Shown one piece after another: positions 45,735 through 57,098 of a stretch of 64,000 nucleotides of DNA. The stretch is from Mycobacterium cookii (GTDB taxonomy: Bacteria; Actinomycetota; Actinomycetes; Mycobacteriales; Mycobacteriaceae). Where the stretch lies: assembly GCF_010727945.1 (NCBI RefSeq), contig NZ_AP022569.1, positions 2,914,001-2,978,000 of the forward strand, read 5' to 3'. The position numbers and the translations under genes are program-made. Each line of letters begins with the position of its first letter. Position 1 is the stretch's first letter. The notes under the pieces were generated by a model. It was not told the origin of the DNA and ran no database searches. It worked only from the letters and a program-made list of their open reading frames with translations.

Positions 45735-46424
45735 ATGGGCCCGATGCATTTCGCCGCCAATTTCTGGTGGCTGATCTTCCCGCTGGGCGGTGCGATCGGC
45801 GGGGGTGTGCGGGCGATCGCCGCGGCCAACGAACGCCGGGCCGAGCGACGGATGGAACGGTATCGGCTGAAGCAGCAGACCAAGATCGCGATAGCCGAGG
45901 CATCCGGTCGCGGTCGCAACACCAAGGACAGCAACCGACGCGAAGTCATCAAGCTGCTCGCCGAGCATGACCGCACCGACGCGCGGTGGTTGGACTACGA
46001 AGTCGACATCGCGAAACTGCTCGACTTTCCGTCGATGACCGACATGCGCAATCCGCTGACCGTCGCCTTTCACAAGGCGAAGCGCCAGGCGGACCTGCTG
46101 CGCCCGGAACGGCCCGAGGACCTGCTCGAGGACCGTGCCGCGCAGCTGGACTATCGCGATGCCGTCCACGAATACGTCGTGGCGTTCGAAGTCGCCGAGA
46201 CCGAGGCGATCCGCCGACGCCGCAGCGACTTTTCCGACGACGACCAGGACCGGCTGGCGCGCGCGCAGCACCTGTTGCAGCTCGCTCAGGACGCCGCGGC
46301 GTCGCCTCAGGAACGGCAGAACGCCTACACGCGGGCAAGCAAGGAACTCGACGGGCTGATCGTGCTGCCCGCTCCGACCCGGGCGGCGATCGAACGCCGC
46401 ATCGCCGCGGCCATCGAGGCCTAG
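45735..46424 (+). CDS. hypothetical protein with N-terminal membrane helix
   Basis: 229 aa, not recognised. A hydrophobic segment (residues ~6-27, FAANFWWLIFPLGGAIGGGVRAIAAA) is followed by a strongly charged, probably helical, coiled-coil-prone body rich in Arg/Glu/Asp (ANERRAERRMERYRLKQQTKIAIAEA). No cysteine or catalytic motif stands out. Start: ATG at 45735; the next ATG (45744, MHFAANFWW) is equally good. Its stop overlaps the convergent TerC-like gene by 4 bp. Likely cotranscribed with ppa (44 bp apart). Confidence 0.75.
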   Translation: MGPMHFAANFWWLIFPLGGAIGGGVRAIAAANERRAERRMERYRLKQQTKIAIAEASGRGRNTKDSNRREVIKLLAEHDRTDARWLDYEVDIAKLLDFPSMTDMRNPLTVAFHKAKRQADLLRPERPEDLLEDRAAQLDYRDAVHEYVVAFEVAETEAIRRRRSDFSDDDQDRLARAQHLLQLAQDAAASPQERQNAYTRASKELDGLIVLPAPTRAAIERRIAAAIEA

Positions 46425-47380
46425 CCGGGTCGGCTGCTCCACACACTGGCGGCCGCGGTAACGACCAGCGTCGCAGCGATCACCGCAAGACTGACCGACG
46501 TCGGTATATCGGGAACGTCAATGTGCTTGCCGCGGTTGATGAATGGCAGTTGATTCTCGTGCAACGCGTGCAGGATCAGCTTGACGCCGATGAACGCCAG
46601 AATGATGCCGAGGCCTTTCGACAGATACACCAGCCGCCCCAGCAGACCCTCGAGCATGAAATACAGCTGCCGCAAGCCCATCAACGCAAACACGTTGGCG
46701 GCCAACACGAGATAAGCCTGGCTGGTGAGACCGTAGATCGCGGGAATGGAATCCAGCGCGAAAAGCAGGTCTGCGGCGCCGAGGGTCAGGATCACCAGAG
46801 CCATCGGCGTCATCAGTCGCTGCGAGCCCTCCTTGACGACGAGCTTCAGACCGTGCCAGGAGTCGGTGACTTTCACGTGATTGCGGGCGAACCGGACGGC
46901 GGCGTTCTCGGTGTTCGTCTGGTGCGCGGTGCCACGCGCCAACCGCGCCGCGGTGTAGACCAGAAAAGCGCCGAAAAGGTAGAAGATCCAAGAAAATTGC
47001 TGAATGGCCGCCGCACCCAGTGCGATGAACACGCCGCGGAGTATCAGCGCGAGCACGATCCCGACGAGCAGCGCTTCGCGCTGATACACCCTGGGCACCT
47101 TGAAGCTCGTCATCACGATGACGAAGACGAACAGGTTGTCGACCGACAGGCTGTACTCGGTGAGCCATCCCGCGACGAACTCCACGGCGAACTGCCGGCC
47201 ATGGAAGTACCACGTCCAGACGGCGAAACCGATCGCGAGCCCGATATAGGCCGACAACGCGATCGCGCAGCCGCGCATGGTCGGTTCACCCGATCGGCGC
47301 GCCATCACCGTGACGTCGAACATCAGCACGCCGATCGTCACCGCCAGGGTGACGATCCATTCCAGCGATGAGACGTGCAC
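46421..47380 (-). CDS. TerC/Alx-family integral membrane protein, probable Mn2+ exporter
   Basis: 319 aa (Rv3629c type). About eight or nine helices with the TerC signature: acidic residues in helices, e.g. LSVDNLFVFVIVM and AADLLFALDSIPAIYGLTSQAYLVLAANVFALMGLRQLYF, where the Asp-Asn and Asp-Ser-Ile-Pro motifs are invariant. TerC/Alx proteins are implicated in manganese efflux/metallation of exported proteins. GTG start with GGAGG 7 nt upstream; the leader contains a probable Mn2+ riboswitch, which strongly supports the function. Confidence 0.92.
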   Translation of the reverse strand: MHVSSLEWIVTLAVTIGVLMFDVTVMARRSGEPTMRGCAIALSAYIGLAIGFAVWTWYFHGRQFAVEFVAGWLTEYSLSVDNLFVFVIVMTSFKVPRVYQREALLVGIVLALILRGVFIALGAAAIQQFSWIFYLFGAFLVYTAARLARGTAHQTNTENAAVRFARNHVKVTDSWHGLKLVVKEGSQRLMTPMALVILTLGAADLLFALDSIPAIYGLTSQAYLVLAANVFALMGLRQLYFMLEGLLGRLVYLSKGLGIILAFIGVKLILHALHENQLPFINRGKHIDVPDIPTSVSLAVIAATLVVTAAASVWSSRPG

Positions 47381-47406
47381 GGGCTTACCTCCGGTTCGGT
47401 GAAAAC

Positions 47407-47508
47407 CAGAGGTCTCTTCCACCGTCGCGGTCACGACGGCCCGCGGTACGGACGCCCGATGGTGGGCGACGTGATGACGACACCGCGGCCGAGGAATACT
47501 CCCCTCCG
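47407..47508 (-). ncRNA. yybP-ykoY (manganese) riboswitch candidate upstream of the TerC-like gene
   Basis: Transcribed toward the TerC-like gene. P1 pairs CGGAGG (47508-47503) with CCUCUG (47412-47407). Right after the P1 5' strand comes the hallmark GGAGUA (read with the stem as GGGGAGUA), and the second conserved loop UCGUCAUCACG lies at 47480-47470. Internal stems: CCGCGGU/ACCGCGG and CCGUCG/CGACGG, giving the multibranched fold. The 3' P1 strand extended to CCUCUGG can instead pair perfectly (one G-U) with CCGGAGG (47394-47388), the Shine-Dalgarno region, 11-nt loop: an OFF hairpin that Mn2+ binding would dissolve. Confidence 0.8.
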
Positions 47509-47567
47509 CCGATGAGTCTGTCAGGTCGAGGTCGTCCCAGCGTGCCGGGCCCGGAATTGGCTGTGGG

Positions 47568-47573
47568 TAGTTT
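47568..47573 (+). promoter_or_regulatory. -10 box of the Rv3630-type gene, leaderless promoter candidate
   Basis: TAGTTT followed by six bases (CGAACC) and GTG. Same layout as radA and the adenylate cyclase gene. Confidence 0.4.
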
Positions 47574-47579
47574 CGAACC

Positions 47580-48854
47580 GTGACGGAAGTGGGCGGCACT
47601 CCTGCTATCGGGGCATTCGCCGGCCCGATTGCCCGCAGCAGCGTGGCCAGGGTGGGCACCGCGACCGCGGTGACCGCCCTCTGCGGCTACGCGGTGGTCT
47701 ACCTGGCCGCCCGCGATCTGGCGCCGGCGGGCTTCTCCGTCTTCGCGGTGTTCTGGGGTGGGTTCGGGCTGGTCACCGGCGCGGCCAACGGTCTGCTTCA
47801 GGAGACCACCCGGGAAGTCCGCGCCGCGGGCTATGCCGACGTACTGCCGGGTCAACGTACGCATCCGCTGAGGGTCGCCGGCATGGTCGGGATCGTCTCC
47901 GCCGTGCTGATCGCCGGCAGCTCACCGCTGTGGAGCGGCCGGGTGTTCACCGACGCCCGCTGGCTTTCGGTGGGACTGCTCAGCGTCGGTCTGGCCGGGT
48001 TCTGCCTGCACGCCACGTTGCTGGGGATGCTGGCCGGCACCAGCCGATGGACACAGTACGGCGCGCTGATGGTCACCGATGCCGTCATCCGCGTCGCGGT
48101 CGCGGTGGCGACCGTCGTGGTCGGCTGGAGCCTGGTCGGGTTTCTGTGGGCCACCGTCGCGGGCGCATTGGCCTGGCTGATCATGATCGTCGCCTCGCCG
48201 ACGACCAGGGCCGCGGCGCGACTGCTGACCCCGGGCGGCACCGCGACATTTCTGCGCGGCGCGGCCCATTCGATCACCGCGGCCGGCGCCAGCGCGATTC
48301 TGGTGATGGGTTTTCCGGTGCTGCTGAAGGTCACGTCGCTGGATGGAACATCTCATGGGCTCGGTGCGCAGGGCGGGGTGGTGATTCTGGCGGTCACATT
48401 GACCCGCGCGCCGCTACTGGTGCCGCTGACCGCGATGCAGGGCAATCTGATCGCCCATTTCGTCGACGAACGGACCAAGCGACTGCGCGCGCTGATCACC
48501 CCGGCCGCGCTGATCGGGGCGATCGGGGCGGCCGGCGTGCTGGCAGCGGGCCTCGTCGGCCCGTGGCTGTTGCGGGTCGGCTTCGGGCCCGACTATCACG
48601 CGACCGGTGGGCTGCTGGCCTGGCTGACCGCGGCCGCGCTGGCGATCGCGATGCTGACGCTCACCGGCGCCGCGGCGGTCGCAGCCGCGCTGCATCGCGC
48701 GTACGCACTGGGCTGGGTCTGCGCGACCGTCGCCTCGGCGCTGCTGCTGGTGTTGCCGCTGCCGCTGCAGACCCGGACCGTCGTCGCACTGTGCTGCGGC
48801 CCGCTGGTCGGCATCGGCGTACACCTGGCCGCGCTGGCACGCAGCCGCGGCTGA
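47580..48854 (+). CDS. polysaccharide-export-type membrane protein (Rv3630 type)
   Basis: 424 aa, about 12 hydrophobic helices, resembling the Wzx/MATE-like MVF superfamily of lipid-linked sugar flippases. First helices: SVARVGTATAVTALCGYAVVYLAARDLAPAGFSVFAVFWGGFGLVTGAANGLLQETTREV, a typical polysaccharide flippase N-terminus. It is divergent from the TerC-like gene and precedes ppgS by 43 bp, so it is a candidate flippase for polyprenyl-phosphate-linked sugar; this role is inferred. Confidence 0.82.
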   Translation: MTEVGGTPAIGAFAGPIARSSVARVGTATAVTALCGYAVVYLAARDLAPAGFSVFAVFWGGFGLVTGAANGLLQETTREVRAAGYADVLPGQRTHPLRVAGMVGIVSAVLIAGSSPLWSGRVFTDARWLSVGLLSVGLAGFCLHATLLGMLAGTSRWTQYGALMVTDAVIRVAVAVATVVVGWSLVGFLWATVAGALAWLIMIVASPTTRAAARLLTPGGTATFLRGAAHSITAAGASAILVMGFPVLLKVTSLDGTSHGLGAQGGVVILAVTLTRAPLLVPLTAMQGNLIAHFVDERTKRLRALITPAALIGAIGAAGVLAAGLVGPWLLRVGFGPDYHATGGLLAWLTAAALAIAMLTLTGAAAVAAALHRAYALGWVCATVASALLLVLPLPLQTRTVVALCCGPLVGIGVHLAALARSRG

Positions 48855-48897
48855 TCAGCCGAATCGGCCGGTCGGGCGTGTACGTTGTGGGCTTGAC

Positions 48898-49590
48898 ATG
48901 CCCAGTCAAACTTCGGACGCCTGGATCGTCGTCCCGGCCTTCAACGAGGCCGGTGTCATCGGCGACGTGATCGCCGCTCTGCGGTCGGTTTTCGCCAACG
49001 TGGTGTGCGTGGACGACGGTAGCGCCGACGGCACCGGCGACATCGCCCTGCGGGCCGGGGCGCATCTGGTGCGCCACCCGGTGAATCTCGGTCAGGGCGC
49101 GGCGATTCAGACCGGCGTCGAGTACGCCCGCAGCCAGCCCGGCGCGCAGGTCTTCGCCACCTTCGACGCCGACGGGCAGCACCGCGTCCAGGATGTCGTC
49201 ACGATGATCGAGCGGCTGGGCTCAGGCGACGTCGACATCGTCATCGGCACGCGATTCGGCCAGGGGGTCAGCAGGCCACCACTGCTGAAAAGGCTTGTGC
49301 TGCAAACAGCCGTGCGGCTGAGCCCGCGCGGTCGCCGGTTGGGCCTGACCGATACCAACAACGGGCTGCGAGTGTTCAACAAGACCGTCGCCGACGGCTT
49401 GGACATCACCATGAACGGGATGAGCCACGCCACCGAATTCGTCATGCTGATTGCCGAAAACCATTGGCGGGTGGCCGAACAACCCGTCGAGGTGCTCTAC
49501 ACCGAATACTCCTCGGCCAAGGGGCAACCGCTGCTCAACGGCGTCAACATCGTCGTCGATGGATTCTTGCGAGGAAGGATGCCGCGTTGA
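48898..49590 (+). CDS. ppgS: polyprenyl-phosphate N-acetylgalactosaminyl synthase (GT2)
   Basis: 230-aa family 2 glycosyltransferase (Rv3631). VPAFNEAGVIGDVIAALRSVFANVVCVDDGSADGT is the nucleotide-sugar fold, the metal-binding DxD is in TFDADGQHRVQD. Rv3631 has been shown to transfer GalNAc from UDP-GalNAc to polyprenyl phosphate for the galactosamine decoration of arabinogalactan. Its stop overlaps the next gene (TTGA), a partner needed for full activity. Confidence 0.9.
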   Translation: MPSQTSDAWIVVPAFNEAGVIGDVIAALRSVFANVVCVDDGSADGTGDIALRAGAHLVRHPVNLGQGAAIQTGVEYARSQPGAQVFATFDADGQHRVQDVVTMIERLGSGDVDIVIGTRFGQGVSRPPLLKRLVLQTAVRLSPRGRRLGLTDTNNGLRVFNKTVADGLDITMNGMSHATEFVMLIAENHWRVAEQPVEVLYTEYSSAKGQPLLNGVNIVVDGFLRGRMPR

Positions 49591-49925
49591 ACTGGATACA
49601 GGGTCTCCTCATCGCCTCGATCTTCGCGCTGGTGGTTTTCCTGCTGCGCTCGCGTCGCAGCGTCCAGTCGCAAGCCTGGGTCAAAGTCGGCTTCCTGGCT
49701 TTCGTGTTCGCCGGGGTGTACGCCGTGCTGCGGCCCAACGACACCACGGTGGTGGCGCACTGGCTTGGCGTCGACCGCGGCACCGACCTGATGTTGTATG
49801 CGCTGATCATCGCGTTCAGCTTCAGCACGCTGAACACCTACCTGCGGTTCAAAGACCTCGAACTGCGTTATGCCCGACTTGCTCGCGCCGTCGCACTCGA
49901 GGGTGCGCAGGCGCCGCTCGAATAA
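49587..49925 (+). CDS. DUF2304 small membrane protein, PpgS partner (Rv3632 type)
   Basis: 112 aa with three hydrophobic helices (WIQGLLIASIFALVVFLL, VGFLAFVFAGVYAVL, LMLYALIIAFSFSTLNTYL). Conserved with GT2 polyprenyl-phosphate sugar synthases; Rv3632 is reported to support Rv3631 activity. TTG start overlaps the ppgS stop, with AGGAAGG 8 nt upstream. Confidence 0.9.
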   Translation: MNWIQGLLIASIFALVVFLLRSRRSVQSQAWVKVGFLAFVFAGVYAVLRPNDTTVVAHWLGVDRGTDLMLYALIIAFSFSTLNTYLRFKDLELRYARLARAVALEGAQAPLE

Positions 49926-50071
49926 CAACTTGGCGCGCGTTTCCTCAGGTTCGTCATACCGTTTTTACGGGAAATTCCCAGGCTTGCAGTCGACTGGAAT
50001 TAAACTCGCGGTCACCTCCAATCGGAAAGAGGCTGTTCAGAGACCTATAGCAGAACCGGGAGCGCCCACCC

Positions 50072-51571
50072 GTGAACAGTTGTCGCCTTACCCTCACCCT
50101 CACCCTGGCCGCCGCTGCCGGCGGGCTCGTCGGCGCCGCACTGCTCTCGGGCGCCGTCGCCGTCGCCGACACCATCGCGGCCGATCCGCTCGCCGCAGAT
50201 TCTTTCGACGCGTCGTCTTACACGTTCGTTCCCGTCGCACCGGAAAAAGTGACCGGGCTGTACAACATGGCCACGGCTCCACCGGGCATCAACGAAAGCG
50301 TGCAGGGTTACCAGCAGTTCGACGTCGTCGACGGCGATGGCAACACCGATGGCACCTTCTTCGGCTACGAGTCGACATCGCCGTATCTCTCGCCGTACGT
50401 ATCACCGTCGTCCGACGCCAATCTGGTCACCAGCCAGGTGCTCTACGTCAGCCCCGACGCCCCGGGCTATACAGATTCGTCCGGGGTAGCCCCGCCCGCC
50501 GACTCGATCATCAGCACGACCACCAGCTTCGGCGGCGAGATCCAACACATCTATTCCGCCATCCCCGACGCCGACGGCATCGATACGGTCACCGACGTCT
50601 TGAAGTCCCCGTTTGGGACATTCGACATCTCCCCGTTCGTCGACTCGCTTGATTTTGACGCGGCCGACGTCGCCCCGGCGTTGCCCGACGGCATTACGTC
50701 GACTGCCGATCCGGTGATCACCGCGGTAAACGGGTTGCCGCCGCTCACTATCGCGCTTCAGGGCTATCAACCCTTCGAGGTCGACAGCAATCCGGATGCG
50801 ACCTTCAACGCGGTCGAAACGACCACCAGGGACGGCCTCGGATTCCACACCGAGGCATTCCTCGTCACCAAAGACACCGGCACCGCTGACTCGCTGCCGG
50901 TCGGATCCATCTACAACATCATCGATTACAGCAACATGTCGAATGTCTACTCGTCGATTCCGCAGGCCGACGGCATCGACAAGGTCACCGACACATTGAT
51001 CGACACGACCACCGGACAGACGACGGACCTGACGTACCTGTTCGCCCCCTACGACGCATCCCTGGGCCTCAATGACGGTACGGCGCTGCACCCGATCACG
51101 TTCGGCGACGCCACCATCCACCCGATCTCGGGGGCGCAGGAGGCGTTCACCGGGATCAACGGGCTGCCGCCGGGCAACGCCTCGATCCAGGGCACCGACA
51201 CGTTCGGCATCTACTCGGGTGGCTCGGACACACCGTCGACGACCTTCACGGCCGACGTCACCAACATTCAGGAGATGTTTTACAGCCACTACTCCGAGGC
51301 GCTGCTCGTTACGGACTCCAGCGACCCGACGGTGCTGCCGGACGGCTCGATCATCGACATGACGACCTATGGCAGCGGATTCGCGAGCGTCTACGCCGAC
51401 CTGCCGGGGCTGGGAACCGACGGGCACAACCTCATCACCGATACGCTCGTGACCCCGTTCGGCAACACCGACCTCACCTCGTTGATCGACGCGTCCGCGG
51501 GTCTCAGTCCCAGCGACGGCTTGGTGACATTCCTCGATGCACCGTGGTTGGACCTGTTCAATAGCTTCTGA
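50072..51571 (+). CDS. secreted protein with three ~120-residue internal repeats
   Basis: 499 aa, family not recognised. Signal peptide: basic-free start MNSCRLTLTLTLAAAAGGLVGAALLSGAVAVA with cleavage near AVA-DT; no cysteine in the mature chain. Three repeats at residues ~70-190, ~225-335 and ~365-490 share the order (LPP..)-QGYQxF-VD-N.D.TF.A.ETT ... TEAFLVTKD ... LPxGSIxNxxxY ... VYSSIPQADGID.VTDTLI-TxxG-TDLT. Ser/Thr/Asp-rich, beta-rich. GTG start with GGGAG ~9 nt upstream. It stands where M. tuberculosis has Rv3633 and is convergent with the YeiH-type gene (4 bp apart). A cell-surface or secreted role is likely; no PE/PPE motif. Confidence 0.82.
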   Translation: MNSCRLTLTLTLAAAAGGLVGAALLSGAVAVADTIAADPLAADSFDASSYTFVPVAPEKVTGLYNMATAPPGINESVQGYQQFDVVDGDGNTDGTFFGYESTSPYLSPYVSPSSDANLVTSQVLYVSPDAPGYTDSSGVAPPADSIISTTTSFGGEIQHIYSAIPDADGIDTVTDVLKSPFGTFDISPFVDSLDFDAADVAPALPDGITSTADPVITAVNGLPPLTIALQGYQPFEVDSNPDATFNAVETTTRDGLGFHTEAFLVTKDTGTADSLPVGSIYNIIDYSNMSNVYSSIPQADGIDKVTDTLIDTTTGQTTDLTYLFAPYDASLGLNDGTALHPITFGDATIHPISGAQEAFTGINGLPPGNASIQGTDTFGIYSGGSDTPSTTFTADVTNIQEMFYSHYSEALLVTDSSDPTVLPDGSIIDMTTYGSGFASVYADLPGLGTDGHNLITDTLVTPFGNTDLTSLIDASAGLSPSDGLVTFLDAPWLDLFNSF

Positions 51572-51575
51572 GCGA

Positions 51576-52694
51576 TCAGCCTGCGCCGACACCCCAGTGC
51601 AGGCCGCGTGAGGTGAGCAGCACCAGCCCGAGCGAGACCGCGGCAACGACGACCAGTCCGACGACGGCGACCACCAGCGGCCGCCACCCGGTGTGGACGA
51701 GTTCGCGAATGTTGGTGTTCAGCCCGACGCCGGCGAACGTCAACAAAAACGCCCACTTCGACACGTTGGCGACGTTGGCGGTCTGGCCCTTGCTGAGCCA
51801 GTGCGCGGTCGCGATCGCCGACACTGCCAAAAAGCCCAACACGAATTTCGGGAACTTGACCCACACGAACGCCGCCCGCGCGCGAAGACCTGGCGCGACT
51901 TCGTCGGCTTCACCGCGCGACGCCCAGTAGAGAGCGAAGCCGAGGACGACGAAACCGATCAGCGCATTGCGGGTCGACTTCACCAGCACCGCAAGCTTGC
52001 CCGCTTGCTCGGAATAGAGGTAACCCGTCGCGGTGGTCTCCGCGGTGTTGTCCACCGAAAGCCCTGCCCACAAACCGAATTCGTGATCGGTCAAGCCGAG
52101 CGCGTGTCCCAGGACCGGCAGCGTGAACAGGCCGACCGCGCCGAGCGCCAAGATCGCGGCGATGGCGTAGGAGACGTCGGAGTTACGCGCCCGGATGGCA
52201 CCTTTGGACGCGATGATTGCCGAGACGCCGCAGATCGAGGTTCCGATCGCCAACAGCGAACCGAGCTTGCCGGACAGGCCGAAGAAGCGGGCCGCGGCCA
52301 CAATGATCGCCCCGGCAACGGTCATGTCCACCAAGATCTGCACCAGCGAGATCCCGCCCAGCTTCAGGACATCGCCGAGCACGAACCGCACGCCCAGTGC
52401 GACGATCCCGATTTTCAGCCAGAATTCGTACGTCTGCACCCCGGCGCGGAAGATGCGGTGCAACCCGACGGTGTTGGTCACGAGCAGGCCGATGAGAATC
52501 GCCCATAGCACATACTCGACGTCCGGCACCACCCAATGTTGTTGGTGGGCAAAGGAATTCCACCAGATCTGGGAATACTTGCCGAGCAGTCCGACCGCAA
52601 TGAGCAGAAGCACACCTGGCAAGTACGCGAACAGGTTGCCGCTGGTGAAACCGGCTTCGTCGGGTTCGGCCTGGTCAGCGACGACGGTGCTCAC
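51576..52694 (-). CDS. YeiH/UPF0324-family putative sulfate/organosulfonate exporter
   Basis: 372 aa, ~10-11 helices. Family motifs: [31 protein letters not shown] (conserved GTSICG) and [21 protein letters not shown]. Members are linked to sulfite/taurine-type metabolism and to LysR regulators, but no such neighbour is present. GTG start 4 bp after the tiny ORF 52699-52842, so the two are translationally coupled. Confidence 0.88.
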   Translation of the reverse strand: MSTVVADQAEPDEAGFTSGNLFAYLPGVLLLIAVGLLGKYSQIWWNSFAHQQHWVVPDVEYVLWAILIGLLVTNTVGLHRIFRAGVQTYEFWLKIGIVALGVRFVLGDVLKLGGISLVQILVDMTVAGAIIVAAARFFGLSGKLGSLLAIGTSICGVSAIIASKGAIRARNSDVSYAIAAILALGAVGLFTLPVLGHALGLTDHEFGLWAGLSVDNTAETTATGYLYSEQAGKLAVLVKSTRNALIGFVVLGFALYWASRGEADEVAPGLRARAAFVWVKFPKFVLGFLAVSAIATAHWLSKGQTANVANVSKWAFLLTFAGVGLNTNIRELVHTGWRPLVVAVVGLVVVAAVSLGLVLLTSRGLHWGVGAG

Positions 52695-52698
52695 CGGG

Positions 52699-52842
52699 TC
52701 ACCACGGAATCTTGGGCAGCAAGCCGGCCACGGCCAACAGCACCACGATGCCGGCCACGATGGTGGCCCACCAGTCGACGCTTATCCGGGCCAGGTGTCC
52801 GGCCCCACTGGTCGAGCCCGCTTCGTGACTCTGATCGTTCAC
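52699..52842 (-). CDS. small membrane protein coupled to the YeiH-type transporter
   Basis: 47 aa: a polar start ([20 protein letters not shown]) then a single hydrophobic helix [20 protein letters not shown] ending LLPKIPW. The stop lies 4 bp before the transporter GTG. The Trp-rich helix plus C-terminal KIPW is typical of small companion proteins that stabilise transporters, but no family is known to me. Start codon uncertain (GTG 52842 or TTG 52848); no strong ribosome-binding site. Too short for ordinary ORF finding. Confidence 0.6.
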   Translation of the reverse strand: MNDQSHEAGSTSGAGHLARISVDWWATIVAGIVVLLAVAGLLPKIPW

Positions 52843-52905
52843 GGTCAAACATGCTTACGCCGTCCGTGCCACCGGACAAGAGATTGGTTCTGGCTGATCG
52901 ATAAG

Positions 52906-55645
<2,740 letters not shown>

Positions 55646-55656
55646 GCGGGCAAACG

Positions 55657-55732
55657 TGGAGCCACCTAGGAGAATCGAACTCCTGACCTGCTCATTACGA
55701 GTGAGCCGCTCTACCGACTGAGCTAAGGTGGC
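55657..55732 (-). tRNA. tRNA-Thr (anticodon CGT), CCA encoded
   Basis: Minus strand folds as a cloverleaf: acceptor GCCACCT/AGGTGGC with discriminator T and encoded CCA (TCCA), D-arm AGCTCAGTCGGTAGAGC, anticodon loop CTCGTAA giving anticodon CGT, and T-loop GTTCGATTC. Reads ACG threonine codons. Lies alone between the large membrane protein gene and holB. Confidence 0.95.
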
Positions 55733-55796
55733 GTGCCCTGACGGGCGGCACGAGTCTACGACAGGCCCGTTCAGCCGCCCAACTTCGCCTGCACGC

Positions 55797-56993
55797 CTAG
55801 TCGCGCAGCGCCTGACCGATCGTGGCGACCATCGCGTCGACGGCGAACTTGGGCTTGACGTTGACGGCCAGGGCTTCGCGGCACTCCAGCACCGCCTCGA
55901 TGCAGCGCAGCAGTCGATCGGGCGGGGCGTGCGCGGCCATCGCCGCGACCTGCTCAGCCATGTCGGGATGATTGGGCCGAACACCCCCCGCGCCCGACGA
56001 GACCAGCAGCGCGTCCCGAAAGTAGGTCGCCAGGTCGATCAGCGCGCGATCCAACGCATCTCGCGACGCTCGGGTCTGACGCGACTTCTGTCGTCGCTCA
56101 AGGTCTTTGATCGCACCCGTCGCGCCACGCAACGCGCCGGCGGTGCCCTTACCGGTGCCGCCCGCGCCCAGCGCGGTGCGCAACTCCTCGGTCTCGGCCT
56201 CGTCGCGCCCGGCAGTGAGCACCGCCGCTTCCGCCTCGGCAGCGGCCACCAGCGCCTCGCCTGCGGCGTAACCCTTCGACCGGGTCGCCGCGTCGCGGGC
56301 CAGCCCCAACGCCTGAAGCCGTCGATCCCGGGCCTCGGGGTCGATGGCCAGCCGGCGCGCCCGGCCGACGTGACCGCCGCTGACCGACGCCGCCCAGGTC
56401 GCGGTCTTCGCCGGCAGATCGTCGTTGTCGACCAGCACCTGGGCGATCGCCTCCGGCGCCGGCGTCACCAGCGCGACGTGCCGACAGCGGGACCGCAGCG
56501 TGATCGCGATGTCCTCGGGGTCCACCGACGGCGCACACAGCAGAAACACCGTCCGCGGCGGCGGCTCCTCGACCACCTTGAGCAGCGCGTTCGCCGCGCC
56601 TTCGGTCAACCGGTCGGCGTCCTCGATCAGCACGATCTGCCAGCGACCGGTGCTCGGCCGTCGCGAGGCGATCTGGACGATCGCGCGCATGTCGTCGACA
56701 CCAATGGAGAGCCCTTCGGGGATGACGCGCCGCACGTCGGCGTGGGTGCCGGCCATCGTCGTCGAACAGGACCGGCATTCCCCGCAGCCCGCTACCCCGT
56801 CGGAGGTGCACTGCAGGGCGGCCGCAAAGCACAGCGCCGCGATCGATCGGCCCGACCCGGGTGGGCCGGTGATCAGCCAGGCGTGCGTCATCGCGGCGTT
56901 GTGAGTCGAATCACCACGCGCCGCCGTGGCAGCGGCCACCAGGTCGGCCTCGACCGACTCCTGGCCAACCAAGCGTGTGAATACCCGCGACAT
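55797..56993 (-). CDS. holB: DNA polymerase III delta' subunit
   Basis: 398-aa clamp-loader subunit (Rv3644c). AAA+ fold with a modified P-loop GPPGSGRS (Arg instead of Lys), as usual for the ATP-non-hydrolysing delta'. Zinc finger CGECRSC; sensor 1 region IEDADRLTEGAANALLKVVEEPPPRTVFLL with the SRC motif ITLRSRCRHV. ATG chosen (MSRVFTRLVGQ); a GTG one codon upstream is possible. C-terminal oligomerisation domain present. Confidence 0.93.
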   Translation of the reverse strand: MSRVFTRLVGQESVEADLVAAATAARGDSTHNAAMTHAWLITGPPGSGRSIAALCFAAALQCTSDGVAGCGECRSCSTTMAGTHADVRRVIPEGLSIGVDDMRAIVQIASRRPSTGRWQIVLIEDADRLTEGAANALLKVVEEPPPRTVFLLCAPSVDPEDIAITLRSRCRHVALVTPAPEAIAQVLVDNDDLPAKTATWAASVSGGHVGRARRLAIDPEARDRRLQALGLARDAATRSKGYAAGEALVAAAEAEAAVLTAGRDEAETEELRTALGAGGTGKGTAGALRGATGAIKDLERRQKSRQTRASRDALDRALIDLATYFRDALLVSSGAGGVRPNHPDMAEQVAAMAAHAPPDRLLRCIEAVLECREALAVNVKPKFAVDAMVATIGQALRD

Positions 56994-57086
56994 CACCCGA
57001 AACAGTAGTGCTCACGGCGGACACTCCGACACCGTCAGCGGCTGACGATCGAACGTTTTGGCTACTTTTTGGTCGCCGCCGACCGA

Positions 57087-57092
57087 TACGGT
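57087..57092 (+). promoter_or_regulatory. -10 box of the adenylate cyclase gene, leaderless promoter candidate
   Basis: GA-TACGGT followed by GGGCAG and GTG; mirrors the radA promoter (GA-TACCGT-N6-GTG). Confidence 0.45.
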
Positions 57093-57098
57093 GGGCAG

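Noticed and set aside
45048..46424. 458-codon reading extending the unknown 229-aa protein upstream through ppa
   Set aside because: The upstream half is another frame of ppa; the real start is ATG 45735.
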